From contig BOKW01000005.1 of assembly GCA_016861185.1 (NCBI GenBank), forward strand, positions 186,001 through 250,000: DNA of 64,000 bases. Direction: 5' to 3'. The stretch's first letter is position 1, and each line of letters begins with the position of its first letter. The position numbers and the translations under genes are program-made. Below are positions 56,039 through 63,544 of the stretch, piece after piece. The notes under the pieces were generated by a model that was not told the DNA's origin, ran no database searches, and worked only from the letters and a program-made list of their open reading frames with translations. The DNA is from Betaproteobacteria bacterium. Its GTDB lineage: Bacteria > Pseudomonadota > Gammaproteobacteria > Burkholderiales > Burkholderiaceae_F.

Positions 56039-57508
56039 ATGACCCGCCGCACGCGCATCTTCCTCGGCATCTTCGTCGTCTACCTCGCGGTGGTCGGACT
56101 GCTGCTGTATCGCGTGGTCGTCGACCTCGACCCGCGCTACCGCGAGTCGGCCGAGGAATCGCTGGTCGACACCGCCAACCTGCTCGCCACGCTGCTCGAG
56201 CGCCGCACCTACAACGGCATCATCCCGACCGACGAGCTGGAACGCACGCTGAAACAGCTCGCGAGCCGCCCCGTCTACGCGCGCATCTTCGACATCGAGA
56301 AGACCGCCGTCGACTTGCACGTTTACGTGACCGACCGCGACGGCTTCGTGCTGTTCGATTCGAAGGGCAGGGACGTCGGCACCTATTACGGCGCATGGCG
56401 CGACGTGCACCTGACGCTGCAGGGCGCGTACGGCGCGCGCACCACGCTCGCGAACCCGGACGATCCGGCCTCCGGCGTGATGTACGTCGGCGCGGCGATC
56501 CGCGAGCGCGCGCCCGGCGTGCGCATCGAGGCGGGCGAGGACATCGTCGGCATGGTCGCCGTCGGCAAGCCCGTCGCCGCGTTCAATCCGTTCATCGTCA
56601 ATGCGCGCGCCAAGCTGATCCAGTTCGGCGCGATTTCGGTCGGCGCGTTCGCGCTGCTGCTCGCGCTGGCGACCGTCTGGCTGGTGCGGCCGTTCGGGCT
56701 GGTGCGCGATGTCTGGCGCGCGTTCCGGCGCGAAGGTTCCGGCTCGCCGGTCGTGCTCGGCCGCCGGCTGCTGCAGGCGCTGCGCACGGCGTTCGCCGAG
56801 GTGCGCGACACGCTCGCCGGTCGCAGCTACGTCGACCAGTACGTGCAGACGCTCGCGCACGAGCTGAAGAGCCCGCTCGCGGCGATCCGCGGCGCCGCCG
56901 AGTTGCTGCGCGAACCGATGCCCGAGGAGGCACGCGCGCGCTTCGCCGGCAACATCGAGGACCAGGTCGGCCGCGCGCAGGACCTGATCGACCGCATGCT
57001 CGAGCTGTCGAGCCTGGAGCGGCGCGGCGCGCTCGAGCGCGTCGAACCCGTGCGCATCGCTCAGCTCGCCGCCGCCGTGCGCGACGAACTCGCACCGCTG
57101 GCGGAGCGCAAGCAGGTCGCGCTGCGCTTCGAACTGCAGCCCGATCTGACCGCGAGCGGCGACGCCTTCCTGCTGCAACGCGCGCTCGCGAACCTGGTGC
57201 GCAACGCGATCGACTTCGCGCCTGCCGGCAGCGCCATCGACCTGGCCGCGTTCGAGACGCGCGACCAGGTCGAGCTGCGCGTACGCGACCGCGGCCCGGG
57301 GCTGCCCGACTACGCGCGCGAGCGCGTGTTCGAGAAGTTCTTTTCGCTGCCGCGCCCCGACACGGGCCGCAAAGGCACCGGGCTCGGGCTCGCCTTCGTC
57401 AAGGAGGTCGCGCAACTGCACGGCGGCACGGTCAGGCTCGCCAACCACGCCGAAGGCGGCGCGCTCGCCACGCTGACCCTGCCGCGCGCCGCGCCGGCTG
57501 CGCGCTGA
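56039..57508 (+). CDS. creC: CreC-type sensor histidine kinase
   Basis: A 489-residue membrane kinase. Two transmembrane helices (about residues 8-27 and 194-216) frame a periplasmic sensor domain with the CreC-like start VDLDPRYRESAEESLVDTANLLATLLE and FDIEKTAVDLHVYVTDRDGFVLFDS. The DHp helix has phospho-acceptor His274 in TLAHELKSPLAAIRGAAELL. The ATPase shows ANLVRNAIDFAP (N box), VRDRGPGLPDY (G1) and GKGTGLGLAFVKEVA-type G2. It phosphorylates CreB. The frame is open to 55871, but only ATG 56039 gives a CreC-like N-terminus. It is followed by the VIT/exosortase operon. Confidence 0.92.
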   Translation: MTRRTRIFLGIFVVYLAVVGLLLYRVVVDLDPRYRESAEESLVDTANLLATLLERRTYNGIIPTDELERTLKQLASRPVYARIFDIEKTAVDLHVYVTDRDGFVLFDSKGRDVGTYYGAWRDVHLTLQGAYGARTTLANPDDPASGVMYVGAAIRERAPGVRIEAGEDIVGMVAVGKPVAAFNPFIVNARAKLIQFGAISVGAFALLLALATVWLVRPFGLVRDVWRAFRREGSGSPVVLGRRLLQALRTAFAEVRDTLAGRSYVDQYVQTLAHELKSPLAAIRGAAELLREPMPEEARARFAGNIEDQVGRAQDLIDRMLELSSLERRGALERVEPVRIAQLAAAVRDELAPLAERKQVALRFELQPDLTASGDAFLLQRALANLVRNAIDFAPAGSAIDLAAFETRDQVELRVRDRGPGLPDYARERVFEKFFSLPRPDTGRKGTGLGLAFVKEVAQLHGGTVRLANHAEGGALATLTLPRAAPAAR

Positions 57509-57532
57509 CGCGCGGCGCGGCCGATGAATTCA

Positions 57533-57598
57533 CCACCGCGACACCGAGAACACCGAGAAACCCGCAGACCACGAAGCGCTTCTCCGTGATTCCGCGTT
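57533..57598. repeat. Repeat copy between creC and the VIT operon
   Basis: It begins with TTCACCACCGCGACACCGAG, nearly the same as the left arm of the repeat at 20509, and ends with CTTCTCCGTGATTCCGCGTTGAA, a partial inverted right arm also resembling 12135-12180. It marks a dispersed hairpin family in this genome. Confidence 0.5.
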
Positions 57599-57638
57599 GA
57601 ACCCGCCTTGCGGCGCGAGGAAGCGTCGCAGATGCCGG

Positions 57639-57654
57639 TTCACGGTTTCTTCAC
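57639..57654 (+). promoter_or_regulatory. cre-tag (CreB binding site) before the VIT/exosortase operon
   Basis: TTCAC (57639-57643) and TTCAC (57650-57654) are separated by exactly six bases, GGTTTC. This is a perfect match to the cre-tag TTCAC-N6-TTCAC bound by phosphorylated CreB in Escherichia coli. It is 100 bases before the first VIT gene and 130 bases after creC. I found no second perfect copy in the window. Confidence 0.75.
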
Positions 57655-57754
57655 ATTCGCCGCACGCCGCGTTCGCACCCGCTTCGCGCGAGCGGACGAC
57701 AGTGCTCTCCGACGGCCCGCGCAACGCGTGGGCGCCTACACGAGGAGAGCCTTC

Positions 57755-58555
57755 ATGTCGTTCGTCCGCATGCTTGCCGATGGCGCGGCGCAGGCCGCGC
57801 AGCTCGTACCGCTGCTGTTCGCATTGAACGGGGTCACGCCGGCCGCGGCGCAACTGCCGCGCGCGGTCGCCTTCTCGCCGGGCGCGGCCGCGCCGGCGGT
57901 GATCGAGCCGCTGCCGGCCAGCGCGCCGCTCGCGCTGGTCGCCAATCACGTCGAGGTGCGCGTCCACGGCGCGCGCGCCGAAGTGCTGACGCAACTCACC
58001 TACCGCAACGACGGTTCGGTGCCGATCGAGGCGCGCTATTCGGTGCCGCTGCCTGCGCTCGTGCTGCAGCCGGGCGAGATCGCCTCCTGGCCGACCGATG
58101 CGACGCCGTTCGACTGCGCCGGCGACGAACCGCCCGAGGCCGCGCAGTACGCCGAGGCGGGCGAAACCGACCCGCGTGCGTACGAGGCCGGCACGCTGTG
58201 GATCGAGCCCGGCGAAGAGGTCACCGTCAAGCTGCGCCGACCCGCCGATCTGCTGGTGCGCAACGGCCGCCATCGCCTGGTGCTGCCGCTCGTCGTCGAC
58301 CGCGGCGCGACCTTCACCCCGCGCTTCTCGGCCGAGGTGCAGATCGAAGCCGAGCAGCCGATCGCCGCGCTCGCGTCCGCCACGCACCGCGGACAGGTGT
58401 CCGGGTTGGGCGAACGGCGCGCCGCGCTGATCGTTCCCGACGGGCGCGTCTACGAAGGGCAGTTCCTCGCGGTCGAGTTCGAGCTCGGCGAAGGTCCGGT
58501 CGCGACCGAAACGCTCGCGTGGGGCGGCGAAGCGCGCCCGCGCGCGGTGCGCTGA
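57755..58555 (+). CDS. Secreted VIT-domain protein without VWA
   Basis: A 266-residue protein with a signal sequence (about residues 1-33, ending GVTPAAAQ). Residues about 55-95 (LVANHVEVRVHGARAEVLTQLTYRNDGSVPIEARYSVPLPA) match the start of a VIT domain and closely resemble the same region of the neighbouring VIT-VWA protein, so the two are paralogues. No VWA domain or C-terminal sorting signal follows; the rest is a beta-rich domain (TLWIEPGEEVTVKLRRPADLLV, RGATFTPRFSAEVQIEAEQPI). ATG 57755 has GAGGAGA upstream. First gene of the exosortase operon and directly behind the cre-tag. It may pair with the VIT-VWA protein. Confidence 0.78.
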   Translation: MSFVRMLADGAAQAAQLVPLLFALNGVTPAAAQLPRAVAFSPGAAAPAVIEPLPASAPLALVANHVEVRVHGARAEVLTQLTYRNDGSVPIEARYSVPLPALVLQPGEIASWPTDATPFDCAGDEPPEAAQYAEAGETDPRAYEAGTLWIEPGEEVTVKLRRPADLLVRNGRHRLVLPLVVDRGATFTPRFSAEVQIEAEQPIAALASATHRGQVSGLGERRAALIVPDGRVYEGQFLAVEFELGEGPVATETLAWGGEARPRAVR

Positions 58556-58567
58556 ACGGGAGCCGCC

Positions 58568-60655
58568 ATGTCGAATCCGTTCCCGCGCTTTGCGCTGCTG
58601 CCGGCCGTGATGTTCGCCTCCGTGACGTTCCTCTCGCCGAACGCGGGTGCGCAGCCGCGCGCCGAGATGGACGGCAACAAGACGCTCGCGCCGTACTTCG
58701 TCGTCGGCAACGCCGAGCCGGGCGTCGACGCGCTGCCGCTGAAATCCACGCAGGTCGACGTGAAGGTCAGCGGCGTGATCGCCGACGTGCGCGTCGTGCA
58801 GACCTATCGCAACGAAGGCACGGTGCCGATCGAGGCGCGCTACGTCTTCCCGGCGTCGACGCGCGCCGCGGTGTACGCGCTGCGCATGCGTGTGGCCGAT
58901 CGCGTCGTCGACGCCGAGATCCGCGAGAAGCGGCAGGCGCGCCGCGAGTTCGACGCGGCCAGGCGCGAAGGCAAGCGCGCGTCGCTGCTCGAGCAGCACC
59001 GGCCGAACGTGCTCCAGATGTCGATCGCCAACGTGATGCCCGGCGAGACGATCGCGGTCGACCTGCGCTACACGGAGACGATCGTCCCCGACGAGGGCGT
59101 CTATCGCTTCGTCTTTCCGACCGTCGTCGGTCCCCGCTACAACGGCGGGACAGCCCCTCACCCCAGCCCTCTCCCGCTGATGCGGGAGAGGGAGCGCGAG
59201 GACGGGACGCCGACCGAAAACCGCCGCGACGAAGCCTGGATCGCGCAGCCGACGCTGCGCAAGGGCGAACCGGCCAGGCACACGTTCGCGCTGAACGCGA
59301 CGCTCGTCGCGCCGTTTCCGATCAAGGCGATCGGCTCGCCTTCGCACCCGTTCGCGATCGCGGGCGTCGGCACCCCGCGCGCGAGCGCGAAGCTCGACGC
59401 GGACGCCGCGCACGCCAACCGCGACGTGGTGCTGGAGTACCGGCTCGCGGGCGACGCGATCGAAGCGGGCGTGCTCGTACACGAAGGGCCCGACGAGAAC
59501 TTCTTCCTCGCGCTGATCGAGCCGCCCGCGCGCGCGGCGCCGGACGACATCGTTCCGCGCGAATACGTGTTCGTCGTCGACGTGTCCGGCTCGATGCACG
59601 GCTTCCCGCTCGCCACCGCGAAGACGCTGCTGCGCAACCTGATCGGCGGGCTGCGCCCGAGCGACACCTTCAACGTGATCCCGTTCGCCGGCGGCCATTC
59701 GCTGCTCGCACCCGTTTCGCTGCCCGCGACTCCCGACAACATCCGCCAAGCGGTCCGCTTCATCGACGGACAGACGGGCGGCGGCGGCACTGAACTGCTG
59801 CCCGCGCTGCGGCGCGCGCTGGCGCTGCCGGCCGACACGGGCCGCGCGCGCACCTTCGTTGTCGTCACCGACGGCTACGTCACGATCGAAAAGGAAGCCT
59901 TCGAACTCGTGCGCGCCAACCTCGGCCGCGCCAACGTCTTCGCGTTCGGCATTGGCTCGTCGGTCAACCGCCACCTGATCGAAGGGCTCGCGCGCGCGGG
60001 CAAAGGCGAGCCGTTTTTCGTGTTCAACCCGCAGCAGGCCGACGCCGAAGCCACGCGAGTGCGGCGGATGATCGAAGCGCCGGTGCTCACGCGCATCCGC
60101 GCGCGCTTCGAAGGCTTCGACGCGTACGACCTCGACGCGCCGGGCATTCCGGATCTGCTCGCGCAGCGGCCGCTCGTGCTGATCGGGAAGTACCGCGGCC
60201 CGGCCGCAGGGACGATCGAGATCGAAGGGCTCGCGGCCGGCGCCGCGGTGCGACTGCCGCTGCACGTCGCGCGCACGGCGCGCGGTGGCGACGAGACCAA
60301 GGCGTTGAAGTCGCTGTGGGCGCGCAGCCGCGTGGCGCAGCTCGCCGATCTGCAGAAGCTCGGCGAAGACGACGCGACGAAGCACGAGATCCTCGCGCTC
60401 GGGTTGAAGTATTCGCTGCTCACCGACTACACGTCGTTCATCGCGGTCGACAAGGTGATCGTCAATCCCGGCGGCGCGAGCACGGCCGTCGATCAACCGC
60501 AGCCGCTGCCGGAAGGCGTCGAGGAAACCGCGCTCGCCGCCGTGCCGAGCACGCCGGAACCCGAGTTCGCCGCGCTCGCCGCGCTGGCCGGTGCGCTGAC
60601 CTGGTGGATGCGCCGGCGGCGCACGGCCGCCGCAAAGGAGGCCGGCCGTGAGTGA
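58568..60655 (+). CDS. VIT-VWA secreted protein with PEP-CTERM-like tail, predicted exosortase substrate
   Basis: A 695-residue protein. Signal peptide (to about residue 28), VIT domain (about 45-190: VDVKVSGVIADVRVVQTYRNEG, ARREFDAARREGKRASLLEQ), a VWA domain (about 330-510) with a complete MIDAS start, Asp338 in DVSGSMHGFP, and TDGYVTIE later. The C-terminus has TPEPE (about residue 662), a hydrophobic stretch (FAALAALAGALTWWM) and four arginines, the layout of a PEP-CTERM sorting signal. Residues about 197-222 come from an in-frame palindromic repeat between the two domains. The next gene is an exosortase whose start overlaps by 8 bases, which makes this its likely dedicated target. Confidence 0.87.
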   Translation: MSNPFPRFALLPAVMFASVTFLSPNAGAQPRAEMDGNKTLAPYFVVGNAEPGVDALPLKSTQVDVKVSGVIADVRVVQTYRNEGTVPIEARYVFPASTRAAVYALRMRVADRVVDAEIREKRQARREFDAARREGKRASLLEQHRPNVLQMSIANVMPGETIAVDLRYTETIVPDEGVYRFVFPTVVGPRYNGGTAPHPSPLPLMREREREDGTPTENRRDEAWIAQPTLRKGEPARHTFALNATLVAPFPIKAIGSPSHPFAIAGVGTPRASAKLDADAAHANRDVVLEYRLAGDAIEAGVLVHEGPDENFFLALIEPPARAAPDDIVPREYVFVVDVSGSMHGFPLATAKTLLRNLIGGLRPSDTFNVIPFAGGHSLLAPVSLPATPDNIRQAVRFIDGQTGGGGTELLPALRRALALPADTGRARTFVVVTDGYVTIEKEAFELVRANLGRANVFAFGIGSSVNRHLIEGLARAGKGEPFFVFNPQQADAEATRVRRMIEAPVLTRIRARFEGFDAYDLDAPGIPDLLAQRPLVLIGKYRGPAAGTIEIEGLAAGAAVRLPLHVARTARGGDETKALKSLWARSRVAQLADLQKLGEDDATKHEILALGLKYSLLTDYTSFIAVDKVIVNPGGASTAVDQPQPLPEGVEETALAAVPSTPEPEFAALAALAGALTWWMRRRRTAAAKEAGRE
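59153..59192. repeat. Palindromic repeat inside the VIT-VWA coding region
   Basis: A perfect 11-bp stem (59167-59177 with 59182-59192) around the loop TGAT, preceded by CCCCTCACCCCAG. It belongs to the same family as the element in nuoM (5203-5273). It is translated without a frameshift as PHPSPLPLMREREREDG-like residues between the VIT and VWA domains. Confidence 0.85.
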
Positions 60656-61643
60656 GCTGAATGCACGGATCGGGCGGACGATGCAGGGACCGTTCATGGG
60701 GGTGTTGGTGCCCTTGGCCGAAGTCCCTCTCCCCAGGCATGGGGACCAGCCGGCAGGGCGCAGGACGCCACGCAATGGCGGCCCCGACCCCGGCGAAAGC
60801 CGGGGGAAGGGACGGGCCGCAGGCCCGCAGCGGCCTGGGGTGACAGGTTCGTTGCAGCGACTCTTTCACAGCGTACCCGCGGCGTGGCTCCTGCTCGCCG
60901 CGCTGCTCCTCGCGCTGTGGCCGCACTGGCGCTGGATAACCCGGCGTCTCACCGACGGCTCCGACGAACCGTGGGGCATCCTCGCGCTCGCAACGGTTGC
61001 CGTGCTCGTGTTTCGCGATCGCGCGCAGCTCGCGCTGCCTTCGCGCAATGTGCTGATCGGTTCGGCCGCGCTCGCCCTCGCCGCGGCCGCGATCGAGCCC
61101 TTCGTTCCATCGCTCGTGGCCGCCGCGGTCGCGATGCTCGCGCTCGGCGCCTTTCTCGCGGGCGCGGCGCCGCAGCGCCCCGCCGCGCCGCTCGTCACGC
61201 TGTTGCTGCTCGCGTTGCCGATCATCGCGTCGCTGCAGTTCTACTTCGGCTATCCGCTGCGGCTGGCGACCGCGCACGCGGCCGCGCCCCTGCTCGCGCT
61301 GACCGGCTTCGACGTCGTCGCGCGCGGCGCGGCCTTCGAGTTCGCGGGCAGCACGATCCTCGTCGATCCGCCGTGCGCCGGCATCGGCATGCTGTGGGTC
61401 GGCAGCTACACGGCCGCGCTGTTGTCGTATCTCAATGGCGCGACCGCGCGCCGCACGCTCGCCAACGGCCTCGTTGCCGCGGGCGCGGTGTTCGCGGCCA
61501 ACGTGTTGCGCAACGCGCTGTTGTTCTTCCCCGAAAGCGGACTCGTCCGCGCGCCCGCTTGGGCGCACGACGCGATCGGACTCGCGGCGTTCGCCGCTGC
61601 GATCGTTCCGGTCGTCGCCTTCGTCCACGGGAGGCGCGCGTGA
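60648..61643 (+). CDS. Exosortase (xrt family, subtype not assigned)
   Basis: A 331-residue membrane protein with about eight transmembrane helices. Exosortases are membrane transpeptidase-like enzymes that cut PEP-CTERM signals and attach proteins to the envelope. The conserved active site is complete: Cys243 in DPPCAGIGMLWVG, Arg288 in AANVLRNALLFFPESG and His307 in AWAHDAIGLAAF. Residues about 25-65 (PLPRHGDQPAGRRTPRNGGP region) are encoded by repeat-rich DNA and are not part of the normal fold. The start overlaps the VIT-VWA gene by 8 bases and the stop overlaps the EpsI-like gene. No EPS genes are nearby, unlike classical exosortase loci. Confidence 0.9.
   Translation: MSELNARIGRTMQGPFMGVLVPLAEVPLPRHGDQPAGRRTPRNGGPDPGESRGKGRAAGPQRPGVTGSLQRLFHSVPAAWLLLAALLLALWPHWRWITRRLTDGSDEPWGILALATVAVLVFRDRAQLALPSRNVLIGSAALALAAAAIEPFVPSLVAAAVAMLALGAFLAGAAPQRPAAPLVTLLLLALPIIASLQFYFGYPLRLATAHAAAPLLALTGFDVVARGAAFEFAGSTILVDPPCAGIGMLWVGSYTAALLSYLNGATARRTLANGLVAAGAVFAANVLRNALLFFPESGLVRAPAWAHDAIGLAAFAAAIVPVVAFVHGRRA
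60722..60835. repeat. Repeat-rich DNA inside the exosortase 5' coding region
   Basis: Contains three hairpins: TCCCCA/TGGGGA near 60731, CCCCGGC-GAAA-GCCGGGG near 60788-60805, and GGGCCGCAGGCCC-like pairing near 60815. It is typical intergenic hairpin repeat DNA but here is translated in frame between the overlap with the VIT-VWA gene and the first transmembrane helix. Confidence 0.7.
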
Positions 61644-62197
61644 AAGTCCGGACCTTCTTCGTCGGCGCCTGCCTCGCCGCGGCGGTGTGGCCGGGGCTCG
61701 CTGCGTTCATCGCGCCTGGCGCAGGCGCCACGGATGCGGCGGCCCCGGCGGCCGGCGCTCGATCCGCGATCGAGTGGCCGACCCGCTTCCGCGGCAGGCC
61801 GCTGACCCAACTCGCGACCACGCCGGTCGAAGCGCGCTTCGCCGCGCGCTTTCCCGGCGCGGTCGCGCGCTTCGCGGTGGACGGCACCGACGAGGTGCTG
61901 ATCGCGCGCCGCGTCACCCGCGCCACGCGGATGCTGCATCCGGCCGCCGACTGCTTCCGCGCGGTGGGCTACGCGGTGGCGTCGGCGCGCGCCGCGGTCG
62001 ATGCCGACGGCGTGCGCTGGAGCTGCTTCGTCGCGGCGCGCGGCGGCGCGCGCCTGCGCGTGTGCGAGCGCATCCACGACACGAAGGGCGGCGCATGGAC
62101 CGATGTTTCGGCCTGGTACTGGGCCGCGCTCGCCGGCGGCGGCCCATGGTGGGCGCTGACGGCGGTCATGCCGATCGATGCAGGAGTCGACGAATGA
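61640..62197 (+). CDS. EpsI-like exosortase-associated protein
   Basis: A 185-residue protein with a signal or anchor helix (residues about 4-26) and a periplasmic EpsI-like domain. The family motif H-x3-C appears in MLHPAADCFRAVGYAV, with WPTRFRGRPLTQL before and the CFVAARGGARLRVCERI strand pair after it. EpsI domains often accompany or are fused to exosortases; their precise role is unknown. GTG 61640 overlaps the exosortase stop (GTGA), and the stop overlaps the GT51 start (ATGA), so the three are translationally linked. Confidence 0.8.
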   Translation: MKVRTFFVGACLAAAVWPGLAAFIAPGAGATDAAAPAAGARSAIEWPTRFRGRPLTQLATTPVEARFAARFPGAVARFAVDGTDEVLIARRVTRATRMLHPAADCFRAVGYAVASARAAVDADGVRWSCFVAARGGARLRVCERIHDTKGGAWTDVSAWYWAALAGGGPWWALTAVMPIDAGVDE

Positions 62198-63540
62198 ACG
62201 GACACTGGAAACGCGCGCGCTGGATCGCGCTCGGCGCGGCCCTCGGCGTGCTGCTGCTCGCGGCCGCGGTCGCCACCGTCGTCGCCGCAAGCGGCGTGCT
62301 CGCGGCGCGCCCGGGCGACTGGACGGTGCCGCTCGTCCTGGCGCGCCGGCACGCGATCGACCTCAACGTTCCCGGCCTGCTGCGGCTGGCGACCACACCG
62401 CTCGCGCTGCGCGCGCTCGACGGCTTCGAGAAGTCCACGTCGTTCGGCCGGCTTCGCTTCGCGCGCGTGCAGGATGCGCTGGTCGTCGAGTGCCGGCCGT
62501 GCCGGATCGAACACCCGCGGCTGGCCAGCCAGGCGCTCGTATTGCCGTCGGCCGAACTGCGGCTCGCGCGCCGGCGCGGCGCGGAGAGCAACCGCCTCGA
62601 CGGCCGCCTCGCAGCGGGCGACGTGCGCGTCGACTTCGTCGCCACGCTGCGCCCGCACGGCATCGACGTCGAGTGGGCGTTGCCGGCGACCGAACTCGCC
62701 GCACTGCTGCGGCCGTTCGGCGACGCGATCCCCGAGCAGCGCCACGCGCGCATCGAAGGCACGCTTGCCGCGCGCGGCGCGCTCGCGCTGCCTGCGCTGC
62801 GCGGCAACGCGCAGCTCCGATGGGACGGCTTTTCGGTCGACGGGCTCAACACCGCGCAGTACGCGTGGGGCGGCTTCCGCCACGCGTGCCGCGGCGCCGA
62901 CGGCACCGCGCGCTGGATCGCCAGCGGCGACGGCGAGCGTGGCTGGATCGCGCTCGACGCGCTGGGCGCGTGGCTTCCCGCCGCCGTGCTCGCCGCCGAG
63001 GACCAGCGCTTCCACGAGCACGCGGGCATCGACCGCGTCGAACTGGACGCGGCGCTCGCCGCTTTCGATGCGGGCGGCGACGAGTTGCGCGGCGCGAGCA
63101 CCCTCTCGCAGCAGCTCGCGCGCACGCTGTTCACCGGCGGCGAACGCACGCTCGCACGCAAGATCCGCGAAACGCTTTACGCGGTCGAGATGGAACGCAC
63201 GCTCGGCAAGGCGCGCATCCTCGAGCTGTACCTGAACACGGTCGACTGGGGGCCGGGCATCTGCGGCGCGCGTGCGGCCGCGCGCGCCTACTTCCGTAAG
63301 GCGCCGTCGAAGCTGAACCCGCTCGAAGCGGCCTGGCTCGCCGGCATCCTGCGCAATCCGCACGAAGCGCACGCGCGCGAATTCCGCCGCGGCGCGCCGG
63401 AACTGGAGCGCGCGATCTGGGTGCTGTCGCAGATGCGCTCGCTGCCCAGGCGCGAACGCGAGCGCTGGGCGCGCCGGCCGCTCGCGTTCGCGCCCGAACG
63501 CACAACGTCGGCCGCGCCGCGTGCGCTGGCTGCGCGCTGA
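62194..63540 (+). CDS. Monofunctional GT51 peptidoglycan glycosyltransferase with extra N-terminal domain
   Basis: A 448-residue membrane protein. One transmembrane helix (about residues 10-34), then an unrecognised beta-rich, possibly AsmA-like region (about 45-250), then a GT51 domain (about 255-420). All GT51 motifs are present: Glu269 in AAEDQRFHEHAGID, GASTLSQQLARTLF, and RKIRETLYAVEMERTLGKARILELYLN then GPGICGARAAARAYF. No transpeptidase domain follows. A typical monofunctional MtgA is about 230-250 residues, so the 200-residue N-terminal extension is unusual. It is coupled to the exosortase and EpsI-like genes, which suggests local glycan synthesis linked to the anchored VIT-VWA protein. 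Confidence 0.88.
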   Translation: MNGHWKRARWIALGAALGVLLLAAAVATVVAASGVLAARPGDWTVPLVLARRHAIDLNVPGLLRLATTPLALRALDGFEKSTSFGRLRFARVQDALVVECRPCRIEHPRLASQALVLPSAELRLARRRGAESNRLDGRLAAGDVRVDFVATLRPHGIDVEWALPATELAALLRPFGDAIPEQRHARIEGTLAARGALALPALRGNAQLRWDGFSVDGLNTAQYAWGGFRHACRGADGTARWIASGDGERGWIALDALGAWLPAAVLAAEDQRFHEHAGIDRVELDAALAAFDAGGDELRGASTLSQQLARTLFTGGERTLARKIRETLYAVEMERTLGKARILELYLNTVDWGPGICGARAAARAYFRKAPSKLNPLEAAWLAGILRNPHEAHAREFRRGAPELERAIWVLSQMRSLPRRERERWARRPLAFAPERTTSAAPRALAAR

Positions 63541-63544
63541 CGAT

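Noticed and set aside
57530..60775. Very long open frame on the minus strand opposite the VIT genes (more than 1,000 codons)
   Set aside because: It is an antisense shadow caused by high GC codon bias; its translation is low-complexity Arg/Gly/Asp-rich and the plus strand carries clear VIT, VWA and exosortase motifs.
60648..62197. Exosortase and EpsI-like genes as part of a classical EPS/PEP-CTERM biosynthesis locus
   Set aside because: No glycosyltransferases, polymerases or chain-length genes of exopolysaccharide synthesis lie nearby; the neighbours are VIT proteins and a peptidoglycan GT51 enzyme.
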